Positions 6,766-12,956 of a DNA stretch of 15,181 nucleotides are shown in pieces. The stretch's first letter is position 1. Each line of letters starts with the position of its first letter. The notes under the pieces were generated by a model. That model saw only the letters and a list, made by a program, of their open reading frames with translations, ran no database searches and was not told the DNA's origin. Made by a program: the position numbers and the translations under genes. This stretch comes from Roseovarius sp. Lineage in GTDB: Bacteria > Pseudomonadota > Alphaproteobacteria > Rhodobacterales > Rhodobacteraceae. The DNA is taken from assembly GCA_021767845.1 (NCBI GenBank), contig JAASSQ010000046.1, forward strand, positions 1-15,181, given 5' to 3'.

Positions 6766-7631
6766 CAGCCCAGCCCCTTCATCAGTTGCGCCATGCCAAG
6801 ATAGCGGTTGTAGATCAGCACCAGCACGCCCAGCACGACCAGCAGCATCAGGCTGAGAGCAGACCCAAGCGGCCAGTTGAGCTGCGTGATGATCGCCTCG
6901 AACACGAGGTTGGCGAACATCGCGTCGGTCGGGCCGCCCAGAACCATCGGTGTGATATAGGTGCCCGCGCCCAGCACGAAGCACAGCAAACCGCCCGCAG
7001 CCAGACCGGGCAGCGACAGCGGCAGCGTGACCTGCATGAACGCCTGCCAGCGCGTCGCGCCCAGCGAATTCGCGGCGTCCTCGAGGTTGGTGTCGATCCC
7101 GTCGAGGCTCACGAAGACATTCAATACCATGAAGGGCAGCAGGAAATGCACGAGACCCAGGATCACGGTGGTCTCGTTATACAGCATCTGGATCGGTTCG
7201 CTGATGATGCCCAGCGCCATCAGGGTCGAGTTGAATGCGCCCGAGACGCCAAGGATGTTGATCCAGCTCATCGTGCGGATGATGTAGCTGATCCAGAAGG
7301 GCAGCATCAGCAGTAGCAGCAGGATCGCCTTGTTCCCCTTGGACCGGGCGATGAAATAGGCCGCCGGATAGCCCATCACGGCGCAGACCGCGGTGGTGAT
7401 CGCGGCGATCTTGAGCGTGTTGAGCAGGATGTCGCGGTAAAACGGGTCGGTCAGCGCCTCTTGCCAATTGTCGAGATAGAACCCGACCTGATCGGCACCC
7501 GTCGCGGTGCGCAGCCAGAAGGAATAGATCACGATGAAGATCAGCGGCACGAACAGCAGCAGCGCCACCGCCGTTAGGGCAGGTGACAGCAAGATCCACG
7601 GCTGTCGTGCCTCGCGGGCTTCGACCGACAT
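6765..7631 (-). CDS. ABC transporter permease, PotB-like
   Basis: This 288-residue inner-membrane permease is the first gene of the long catabolic/transport operon. Seen: an N-terminal membrane segment (LLSPALTAVALLLFVPLIFIVIYSFWL) and further segments around residues 70-95, 101-125, 155-178, 205-230 and 255-275. The EAA loop E184-DAANSLGATRWQAFMQVTLPL is present, and the YPAAYFIA stretch is typical of PotB/PotH. A GGGGAG-like ribosome site lies 5 nt upstream of the ATG at 7631. The gene is transcribed divergently from the LysR regulator across a 100-bp promoter region. Pairing with a PotC-like partner, a TOBE-containing ATPase and a periplasmic protein makes a complete importer. Confidence 0.95.
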   Translation of the reverse strand: MSVEAREARQPWILLSPALTAVALLLFVPLIFIVIYSFWLRTATGADQVGFYLDNWQEALTDPFYRDILLNTLKIAAITTAVCAVMGYPAAYFIARSKGNKAILLLLLMLPFWISYIIRTMSWINILGVSGAFNSTLMALGIISEPIQMLYNETTVILGLVHFLLPFMVLNVFVSLDGIDTNLEDAANSLGATRWQAFMQVTLPLSLPGLAAGGLLCFVLGAGTYITPMVLGGPTDAMFANLVFEAIITQLNWPLGSALSLMLLVVLGVLVLIYNRYLGMAQLMKGLG

Positions 7632-7731
7632 ATGGCTCCCCTTGGCTTCATACCCGTTTTGACCGGGCTTGATTCAAGGATGCAAAGGGGCCATGCATTT
7701 ATCAAATAGATAATCGGAATTGTGACTATTG
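7632..7731. promoter_or_regulatory. Divergent promoter/operator region of the LysR gene and the ABC-catabolic operon
   Basis: This 100-bp spacer separates two divergent starts and is clearly more AT-rich than its surroundings from about 7697 on. It holds an 11-bp palindrome CTTGA-T-TCAAG (7668-7678) and a longer inverted pair, ATCAAATAG (7701-7709) with CTATTGAT (7726-7733). The ATGCAT palindrome occurs at 7692-7697 and again at 7741-7746. This is the expected place for a LysR-type regulator to bind and activate the divergent operon. I could not assign unambiguous -35/-10 boxes. Confidence 0.6.
7668..7678. promoter_or_regulatory. Palindromic operator candidate CTTGA-T-TCAAG
   Basis: A perfect 5+1+5 palindrome located 37 bp upstream of the first permease start. 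The TTGA/TCAA half-sites match those of the box at 7729-7741, so the same regulator may contact both. Confidence 0.4.
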
Positions 7732-7741
7732 ATGGAATCAA
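7729..7741. promoter_or_regulatory. LysR-type T-N11-A box over the regulator's start codon
   Basis: TTGAT-GGA-ATCAA is a perfect inverted repeat of exactly 13 nt beginning with T and ending with A, the classical T-N11-A form of LysR-type regulator sites. It covers the candidate start codons TTG 7729, ATG 7732 and the A of ATG 7741, so binding here would repress the regulator's own gene. That is the usual autoregulation for this family. Confidence 0.5.
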
Positions 7742-8700
7742 TGCATACACCCGACGCCGCCAATCGCCTGATGCGCGAACTGGACTGGAACCTGCTGCGG
7801 ACCTTCGTCGTGCTGGCACAGTCGCAGTCGATCACCGAGGCGGCGCATCGCCTGCGGCTGACGCAGCCGTCGGTCTCGACGGCGCTCAAGCGGCTGGAGG
7901 ACCGGGTCGGCCGCCGCCTGATCGACCGCAAACCGGGGCATTTCGAGCTGACCAATGCCGGGCAGGTTCTTTATCGCGAGGCGGTGGACATCCAGGGGTC
8001 GATCCTGCGCCTTTCGACATTGATGCGCGAGATGACCGACGAGGTGACGGGCCACGTGCGCATCGCCCTGGCCAGCCACGTGATCTGCCCGCTGTTCGAT
8101 TCCGTCCTGGCGGAATTCCATGCCGAGCACCCGCGCGCCACCCTGTCGATCGACGTGTTCTCGTCGGCCGAGGCGATCGACAGCGTCTCGGGGCGGTTTT
8201 CCTCCTTCGCGGTGTGCCTTGTCCATCGGCGCAATCCCAAGCTGGAATACCTGCGGATCTACCGCGAGTTCTTCGGCCTGTTCTGCGGCCCGTCCCATCC
8301 GCTGTTCGGCCGCCGCAACCTGACACGGGCCGATCTGGCCGGGCATTCGGCCGTCAGCTTTGAAACCGACCGGCTGCAGGACGCGCTGAAACCGGTCACC
8401 CTGATGCGGGCCGAGGCCGAGATGGGCGATCTGGTGGTCGGCACGTCAAGCCATCTCGAGGAGGTCCGCCGCATGATCATCGCGGGCCTGGGCATCGGCC
8501 CCCTGCCCCTGCACGTGGCCAAGCGCGACGTGGATGACGGGATGATGTGGCAATTGCCCCCCTACGACACAACGCCCGCCATTGACGTGCATGTCGTCTG
8601 GAATCCCAAGGCCACGCTGAACCGCGCCGAACAATCGCTGCTCAACCGCCTTCTGGCGCGGATCGAGGCGACCCCGATGGAGGAGCGGACCTACCGATAG
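7732..8700 (+). CDS. LysR-family transcriptional regulator
   Basis: This 322-residue protein has the N-terminal winged helix-turn-helix of the LysR family: LDWNLLRTFVVLAQSQSITEAAHRLRLTQPSVSTALKRLEDRVGRRLIDRKPGHFELTNAG, roughly residues 18-78. The C-terminal part is a type 2 periplasmic-binding fold that senses an effector. The length is typical. The start is uncertain: ATG 7732, ATG 7741 and TTG 7729 are all in frame and none has a clear ribosome site. ATG 7741 would leave the T-N11-A box in the leader. It is divergent from the transport/catabolic operon and is its likely activator. The effector is probably the imported compound or a pathway intermediate (inferred). A hairpin repeat begins 4 bp after its stop. 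Confidence 0.95.
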   Translation: MESMHTPDAANRLMRELDWNLLRTFVVLAQSQSITEAAHRLRLTQPSVSTALKRLEDRVGRRLIDRKPGHFELTNAGQVLYREAVDIQGSILRLSTLMREMTDEVTGHVRIALASHVICPLFDSVLAEFHAEHPRATLSIDVFSSAEAIDSVSGRFSSFAVCLVHRRNPKLEYLRIYREFFGLFCGPSHPLFGRRNLTRADLAGHSAVSFETDRLQDALKPVTLMRAEAEMGDLVVGTSSHLEEVRRMIIAGLGIGPLPLHVAKRDVDDGMMWQLPPYDTTPAIDVHVVWNPKATLNRAEQSLLNRLLARIEATPMEERTYR

Positions 8701-8703
8701 GCG

Positions 8704-8785
8704 GCCCGCCCGATGGCGGGCAGGGGGCTTTGCCCCCGTCGCGGCGAAGCCGCGACTCCCCCAAGGTATTTGGCGCCAGATGAAG
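8704..8785 (+). repeat. Three-hairpin intergenic repeat, copy A
   Basis: Three consecutive hairpins: GCCCGCC/GGCGGGC (8704-8721, 4-nt loop), GGGGGC/GCCCCC (8723-8737, TTT loop) and GTCGCGGC/GCCGCGAC (8738-8756, GAA loop). The tail CCCCC-AAGGTATTT-GGCGCCAGATGAAG follows (8758-8785). Copies B (14391-14480, plus) and C (14736-14815, minus) share this plan and tail. It lies in the 102-bp convergent gap between the LysR gene and the helix-turn-helix gene and probably ends both transcripts. Confidence 0.75.
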
Positions 8786-8802
8786 CAGGTGCGCGGGCGC
8801 CG

Positions 8803-9261
8803 TCAGCCGGTCTCTTCTTCGAGATGCAATTTCATCTCGATCAGCACCTGCTGAAGCTGCGTGGTCTCGCGCAAAAGCCGCTTGGCCTCGTTGACCGTGA
8901 TCACGCCGTCCTCAATGGATTGCTGGTATTCAGCCATCAGGATCGCGAAGCGCTGCGACAGGGCGATCACGTCGCTGTTAACGCCGCCGGGCCGGTCGGT
9001 GTTTCTATAGCGGCCATCGAATGTCAGGCCGATCCCCTTGAGTTCGGCCAGCGCGGCGGTGACATGCGGATAGGAGGCCGCCTCTTCCAGCGCGGCGACC
9101 GCGTCGATCGGCATGAAGCGATCGGAATGCTCGTCGTGGTCGGAATAATACCGCCCCAGCGTCGCCTTGGATTTTCCCGTCAACTCGCACGCGGGTTCGA
9201 CCCCGACGTCCTTGACCAAGGCTTCGGTATGTTTTTTCAAGTAACTTCCGACCGTCGACAT
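8803..9261 (-). CDS. Conserved hypothetical protein with helix-turn-helix-like N-terminus, phage CII/CP76-like
   Basis: This 152-residue cytoplasmic protein is not firmly recognised. Residues about 17-45 (VKDVGVEPACELTGKSKATLGRYYSDHD) read like a helix-turn-helix in which a domain samples DNA after a TGKSKATLGRY turn. The next segment, FMPIDAVAALEEAASYPHVTAALAEL, resembles what follows the helix-turn-helix in phage regulatory CII/CP76-type proteins. The C-terminal third is a charged helical segment (about 100-150) suited to oligomerisation. The frame is open upstream to 9318, but ATG 9261 with AAGGTGAG just before it is preferred. A weak promoter candidate lies at 9326-9354. It stands alone between two intergenic hairpin regions, and no other phage genes are nearby. 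A DNA-binding regulator is the best guess. Confidence 0.8.
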   Translation of the reverse strand: MSTVGSYLKKHTEALVKDVGVEPACELTGKSKATLGRYYSDHDEHSDRFMPIDAVAALEEAASYPHVTAALAELKGIGLTFDGRYRNTDRPGGVNSDVIALSQRFAILMAEYQQSIEDGVITVNEAKRLLRETTQLQQVLIEMKLHLEEETG

Positions 9262-9325
9262 CCACTCACCTTCACCTGACGCACCGGGGCGCGGGGAACG
9301 GGCTGAACCCTTTCCCATTAAGGCT

Positions 9326-9354
9326 GTTATCCCGGAATGCTAGGCATAACGCAA
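9326..9354 (-). promoter_or_regulatory. Candidate promoter of the helix-turn-helix protein gene
   Basis: On the minus strand, TTGCGT (9349-9354) and GATAAC (9326-9331) are 17 nt apart. The matches to sigma70 boxes are 3/6 and 4/6, giving a leader of about 60 nt before ATG 9261. Weak by sequence alone. Confidence 0.3.
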
Positions 9355-9372
9355 TCCCGGCCTTGGACCGGG

Positions 9373-9419
9373 TGTCCGAATGCTCCGCGGCATGCCGCGG
9401 AGCGGGGCGGGGTCGGACA
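9373..9419. terminator. Long nested palindrome, probable bidirectional terminator or structured RNA
   Basis: The centre is a perfect 22-nt palindrome (GCTCCGCGGCA and its complement, 9382-9403). It is flanked by a second matched pair, TGTCCGA (9373-9379) and TCGGACA (9413-9419). It lies 134 bp beyond the FabH-like gene's stop and upstream of the next gene's promoter candidate, where a terminator would be expected. No T-run follows on either strand. Confidence 0.5.
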
Positions 9420-9552
9420 GGACAGCAGGGAATGCCCCACTGTCCGGGCTTCTGCCGCGGCGCATGTGTTCCATCCCCGGAAGGCGACTTCCAGCAGATG
9501 CACCGGCGGGGGCCCGGCCCTGCCCCACTTTCGCGCAATGGCAGGCCCCCTT

Positions 9553-10674
9553 TCAGCCTTTCTCGACCAGCACCGAGCCCACCGAATAGCCCGCGCCGAA
9601 CGAGCAGATCAGCCCGGCATCGCCCGGTTGCAAGTCGTCGGAATACTGCGAAAACGCGATGATCGAGCCCGCCGAGGACGTATTGGCATAATCCTGCAGG
9701 ATGTTCGGCTGCTCCTCGGGGGTGGGCACGCGGCCCAGAACCTTCTTGCCGATGAAATCGTTCATCGCCTTGTTGGCCTGGTGCAACCAGAGCCGCCGCA
9801 GCCTGCCAGCCGTAACGCCCTCGTCCTCGAGGTGCTGCGCGATATGCGCCGACACCAGCGGCAACACCTCCTTGAAGACCTTGCGCCCCTCCTGCACGAA
9901 CTGCATGTCGCGCCGGTCCGCCATGCCATCGGGCCGGGTGCGGCGCAGGAAGCCGTTGTTGTTGCGGATGTTGTTGGAAAACCGCGTGGCGCAGCGGGTC
10001 GAGCGCACGATGAAATGATCGCCCCGTGCATCTTCGGCGCGTTCCAGAACGATTGCGGTGCACACGTCGCCGAAGATGAAATGGCAATCACGGTCGCGCC
10101 ACTCCAGGTGCCCGGAACAGATTTCGGGGCTTGCGACCAGCGCGCAGCGCACCGAACCCGAGCGGATCATGTCGGCCGCGGCCTGGATGCCGAAGGTCGC
10201 CGAGGAACAGGCCACGTTCATGTCGAAGGCAAACCCGCCCGCGCCCAGAAGCTGCTGGACCTCGATCGCGATCGCGGGATAGGGCCGTTCGTGGTTCGAC
10301 GCCGCGCAGATCACCAGATCGACCTCGTCGGCCCGGCGCCCGGCCTGCGCCAGGGCCTTGCCGCAGGCATCGAGCGCCATCTCGGCCATGATCGACGGCT
10401 CATCATCGCTGCGCTGCCGCAGCAGCGGGTGCATCACGTCGGGGTCCAGAACCCCGGACTTGTCCATGACATGACGCTGCTCGATCCCCGAGGCGCTGAC
10501 GATGAAATCGGACGAGGACGGCGCCTTGGCCTCGACATTGCCGGCGGCGATGGCCTCGGCGTTTTCGGCGTTGAAGCGTTCGGCATAGGTGTTGAACGCG
10601 GCGACCAGCTCATCGTTGGTTATGACCTGATCGGGTGTGAAGACGCCGCTGCCGGTGATCGCGGGCATGTGCAT
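9553..10674 (-). CDS. FabH-like 3-oxoacyl-ACP synthase III family protein (thiolase fold)
   Basis: This 373-residue condensing enzyme of the KAS III group joins an acyl-CoA to malonyl-ACP or a related acceptor. The catalytic triad is visible: Cys156 in NVACSSATFGIQAA, His298 in WLHQANKAMNDF and Asn331 in YANTSSAGSIIAF, plus a C-terminal FGAGYSVGSVLV. It is about 50 residues longer than E. coli FabH, mainly from an insert at roughly residues 27-85 (charged and Ala-rich, then SDFIVSASGIEQRH). It is therefore probably a specialised paralogue, for example one handling longer acyl-CoAs or a secondary product, rather than the housekeeping FabH. The start at 10674 is fixed by GGAGGT 6-7 nt upstream, and ATG 10668 is too far from it. 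It is separated by 82 bp with a promoter candidate from the upstream dehydrogenase gene. Confidence 0.9.
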   Translation of the reverse strand: MHMPAITGSGVFTPDQVITNDELVAAFNTYAERFNAENAEAIAAGNVEAKAPSSSDFIVSASGIEQRHVMDKSGVLDPDVMHPLLRQRSDDEPSIMAEMALDACGKALAQAGRRADEVDLVICAASNHERPYPAIAIEVQQLLGAGGFAFDMNVACSSATFGIQAAADMIRSGSVRCALVASPEICSGHLEWRDRDCHFIFGDVCTAIVLERAEDARGDHFIVRSTRCATRFSNNIRNNNGFLRRTRPDGMADRRDMQFVQEGRKVFKEVLPLVSAHIAQHLEDEGVTAGRLRRLWLHQANKAMNDFIGKKVLGRVPTPEEQPNILQDYANTSSAGSIIAFSQYSDDLQPGDAGLICSFGAGYSVGSVLVEKG

Positions 10675-10680
10675 TGGGGA

Positions 10681-10686
10681 ACCTCC
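10681..10686 (-). promoter_or_regulatory. Ribosome binding site of the FabH-like gene
   Basis: GGAGGT on the minus strand, 6 nt from ATG 10674 and 12 nt from the in-frame ATG 10668. It therefore decides in favour of 10674. Confidence 0.7.
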
Positions 10687-10704
10687 GCGGGGATGGTCCG
10701 GCCA

Positions 10705-10733
10705 GATCAACCCCAGAGTTGCCTTTGCGTCAA
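10705..10733 (-). promoter_or_regulatory. Candidate sigma70 promoter of the FabH-like gene
   Basis: TTGACG (10728-10733, 5/6 match to the -35 box) and TTGATC (10705-10710, a weaker -10) are 17 nt apart on the minus strand, in the 82-bp gap before the FabH-like gene. It suggests the gene can be expressed apart from the upstream proC-csaA-dehydrogenase genes. Confidence 0.4.
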
Positions 10734-10756
10734 GCGTGACGGCGCGGAACGCCCCG

Positions 10757-11716
10757 TCAGTTGACCTTGTTCGGCGGCACCTCGCCCTTCAGGGCGGCGT
10801 GCAGGTTCTCGACCGCCATCATGCCCATCGCCTCGCGCACCTCCAGCGCGGCGGTGCCAAGATGCGGCAGAAGCGTCACGTTTTCCATCGCGCGCAGGGC
10901 CTCGGGGACATCCGGTTCGTTCTCATACACGTCCAGCCCCGCGCCCGCGATACGCCCCACCTGAAGCGCCGCGATCAAGGCCACCTCGTTCACCACGTCG
11001 CCGCGCGCGATGTTGATGAAATGCGCCGCAGGCTTCATCGCCGCGAACAGGTCGGCCCCGATCAGGTGATGGGTCTCGGCCCCGCCCGGCACGGCCACGA
11101 CGACGAAATCGGCCGCCTCGGCCAGGGATTGCAGGCTGTTTGCCCGCGTCGCGGGAAAATCCAGATCCTTTTCCGAGCGATTGAAATAGACCACGTCCAT
11201 ACCGAACCCGTGGTGGCACCGTCGCGCGATGGCCTGACCGATCCGGCCCATGCCGACGATCCCCACGGTCTTGCCGGTGACATGCAGGCCCAGCATCTGG
11301 GTGGGATGCCATCCCTCCCAGGCGCCTGCACGCACCATCCGTTCGCCTTCGCCGGCCCGCCGCGCGCTCATCAGGATCAGGGTCATGGCGATATCGGCGG
11401 TGGCATCCGTCACCGCCCCGGGCGTGTTGGTGACGGTGACACCGGCGGCCTTGGCGGCCTCCACGTCGATATGGTTATACCCCACGCCGAAATTCGCCAG
11501 CACCTTGCAGCGCGGGTTCTCGGTGTCGCGGAAGACCTCGGCCGAGAACATGTCGCCCAGCGTGGGCAGAATGCCGTCATAAAGGGCCAGTGCGGCGCGC
11601 ATCTGGCCTATTTTCAAGGGCGCGGTGTCTTCGCGCAGCTCGACCTCGTCAAAAAGCTCTCTCGCGCGCGCAAGCACGCTCTCGGGCAAGGGGCGGGTCA
11701 GGTAAACGCGGCTCAA
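10757..11716 (-). CDS. NAD(P)-dependent D-2-hydroxyacid dehydrogenase (glyoxylate/hydroxypyruvate reductase-like)
   Basis: This 319-residue cytoplasmic oxidoreductase reduces a 2-keto acid such as glyoxylate or hydroxypyruvate to the D-hydroxy acid. Seen: the Rossmann loop GMGRIG (155-160) and the catalytic Arg238 (IARGD), Glu267 (DVYENEP) and His285 (PHLGTAALE). After the second Rossmann strand it has NRS (179-181) instead of an acidic residue, which favours NADPH over NADH. The start codon is TTG 11716, overlapping the stop of the csaA-like gene by two bases (TTGA), with GGGGAG about 8 nt upstream. No in-frame ATG lies closer than the body of the protein. Gene order makes it the last member of the ybjN-proC-csaA run. 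Its physiological substrate is not given by the sequence. Confidence 0.92.
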   Translation of the reverse strand: MSRVYLTRPLPESVLARARELFDEVELREDTAPLKIGQMRAALALYDGILPTLGDMFSAEVFRDTENPRCKVLANFGVGYNHIDVEAAKAAGVTVTNTPGAVTDATADIAMTLILMSARRAGEGERMVRAGAWEGWHPTQMLGLHVTGKTVGIVGMGRIGQAIARRCHHGFGMDVVYFNRSEKDLDFPATRANSLQSLAEAADFVVVAVPGGAETHHLIGADLFAAMKPAAHFINIARGDVVNEVALIAALQVGRIAGAGLDVYENEPDVPEALRAMENVTLLPHLGTAALEVREAMGMMAVENLHAALKGEVPPNKVN

Positions 11717-12054
11717 TGCATTCTCTCCCCGTTCGGCACGGCCTTGTCCGGGCCGAGCAGCACGATGTCTCCGGTGGCGTCGGACAGGCCTAGAACAAGC
11801 ACCTCCGACATGAATGGCCCGATCTGGCGCGGCGGAAAATTGGTGACCGCGATCACCTGACGGCCGGGCAGATCCTCGGGCGCGTAATGCGCGGTGATCT
11901 GGGCGCTTGTCTTCTTCTCGCCCAGATCCGGGCCGAAATCGACCCAGAGCTTGATCGCGGGCTTGCGCGCCTCGGGAAAGGGTTCGGCCCGCACGATGGT
12001 GCCCGCGCGGATATCGACCTTGAGAAACTCCTCGATCCCGATCTCGTCAGCCAT
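11713..12054 (-). CDS. csaA: CsaA-like tRNA-binding (EMAP/OB-fold) protein
   Basis: This 113-residue protein is a single tRNA-binding OB-fold domain, the length of stand-alone CsaA. The family binds tRNA as a dimer and has been linked to export chaperone activity in Bacillus. Seen: FLKVDIRAGTIVRAEPFPEARKPAIKLWVDFG, the SAQIT segment and the highly conserved VTNFPPRQIGPFMSEVLVLG. The open frame extends upstream to 12129, but that part is proC sequence. ATG 12054 lies 8 nt inside the end of proC and has AGGGA about 8 nt upstream, so the two genes overlap and are probably co-translated. Its stop overlaps the TTG start of the dehydrogenase. Confidence 0.92.
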   Translation of the reverse strand: MADEIGIEEFLKVDIRAGTIVRAEPFPEARKPAIKLWVDFGPDLGEKKTSAQITAHYAPEDLPGRQVIAVTNFPPRQIGPFMSEVLVLGLSDATGDIVLLGPDKAVPNGERMH

Positions 12055-12862
12055 TGCGCAGGTCCCTCGACCGGTCGGCGGCGGCCGCGACGGTGTGCTC
12101 GACCAGCGGTGGCAAGCCGTTGGTTTCATTCATCAAAACATCAAGCCCGGCTTGCGTGGTGCCGTTGGGGCTGGTGACATTGACGCGCAGTTGCGCGGGC
12201 GTTTCGGCGGATGCTTCGGCCAGCGCGCCCGCCCCTGCGACGGTGGCCTTGGCCAGTTGCATCGCCAGATCGGCGCCAAGCCCCTGCGCCTCGCCGGCGC
12301 GGGCGAGGCATTCGATCATGTGGAACACGTAGGCCGGGCCGGAGCCCGACACGCCGGTGACGGCATCCATCTGGTCTTCGGATTCCAGCCGCACCACCTG
12401 TCCCACGGCTGACAGAAGCTGCTCGGCCATGTCCAGATGATCCTTGGTGGCATGGGCGTTTCCGATGATCGCGGTGATGCCGCGGCCCACGGCGGCGGGG
12501 GTGTTGGGCATCGCGCGGATGATCGGGCTCTCCGCGCCAAGTGCTTGTTCAAAAGAGGAAATCGGCGTTCCGGCGGCCACGGAGACGAACAGCGTCGCGC
12601 CATTTCCCATCGCCGCGATGGCGGGCAGGGCATCGCCCATCATCTGCGGTTTGACGGCGATCAGGACGATGGCGGGGGTTTCGGGCAGGTCGGCGTTGAT
12701 GTGCACGCCGGTGCCGCGCAGCCAATCGCTGGGGTTCGGGTCGATCACCCAGACGGATGCGGGGGGCAGACCGCCGTCGATCCAGCCTTGCAGCATGGCC
12801 GAGCCCATCTTGCCGCAGCCCAGTAAAACAAGGCCTTTGCGGGCGACATCATCCATTGTCAT
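12047..12862 (-). CDS. proC: Pyrroline-5-carboxylate reductase
   Basis: This 271-residue enzyme carries out the last step of proline synthesis, reducing 1-pyrroline-5-carboxylate with NAD(P)H in the cytoplasm. Seen: the nucleotide-binding GCGKMG (15-20), AVKPQ (69-73), RAMPNTPA (116-123) and the C-terminal dimer/active-site signature VSGSGPAYVFHMIECLARAGEAQGL (from 171). VTSPNGTT (229-236) is also present. The length equals the usual 270 or so. The open frame extends to 13060 across the end of the ybjN gene, but ATG 12862 with AAGGGA about 9 nt before it is preferred because the protein homology starts there. ATG 12856 is the alternative. A possible -35 TTGACC is present near 12900, so it may have its own promoter in the 94-bp gap after the ybjN-like gene. 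Confidence 0.96.
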   Translation of the reverse strand: MTMDDVARKGLVLLGCGKMGSAMLQGWIDGGLPPASVWVIDPNPSDWLRGTGVHINADLPETPAIVLIAVKPQMMGDALPAIAAMGNGATLFVSVAAGTPISSFEQALGAESPIIRAMPNTPAAVGRGITAIIGNAHATKDHLDMAEQLLSAVGQVVRLESEDQMDAVTGVSGSGPAYVFHMIECLARAGEAQGLGADLAMQLAKATVAGAGALAEASAETPAQLRVNVTSPNGTTQAGLDVLMNETNGLPPLVEHTVAAAADRSRDLRNG

Positions 12863-12933
12863 GATCCGATTCCCTTTGCCTGTTCGCATCTCTGTCAGGT
12901 CAAGGGATACGCGCGGCGCCGGGTCTCTGCAAT

Positions 12934-12945
12934 GGCGGCGCCGCC
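12934..12945. repeat. Self-complementary GGCGGCGCCGCC at the 3' end of the ybjN-like gene
   Basis: A perfect 12-nt palindrome, starting 12 bp past the ybjN-like stop. It could help end or protect that transcript, but it is short and lacks a T-run. Confidence 0.3.
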
Positions 12946-12956
12946 GGATTCCGGGG

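Noticed and set aside
7729..7741. FnrL/FNR-type site TTGAT....ATCAA
   Set aside because: The spacer is 3 nt, whereas FNR sites need 4 (14 bp in all). The 13-bp form with end T and A suits the adjacent LysR-type regulator better.
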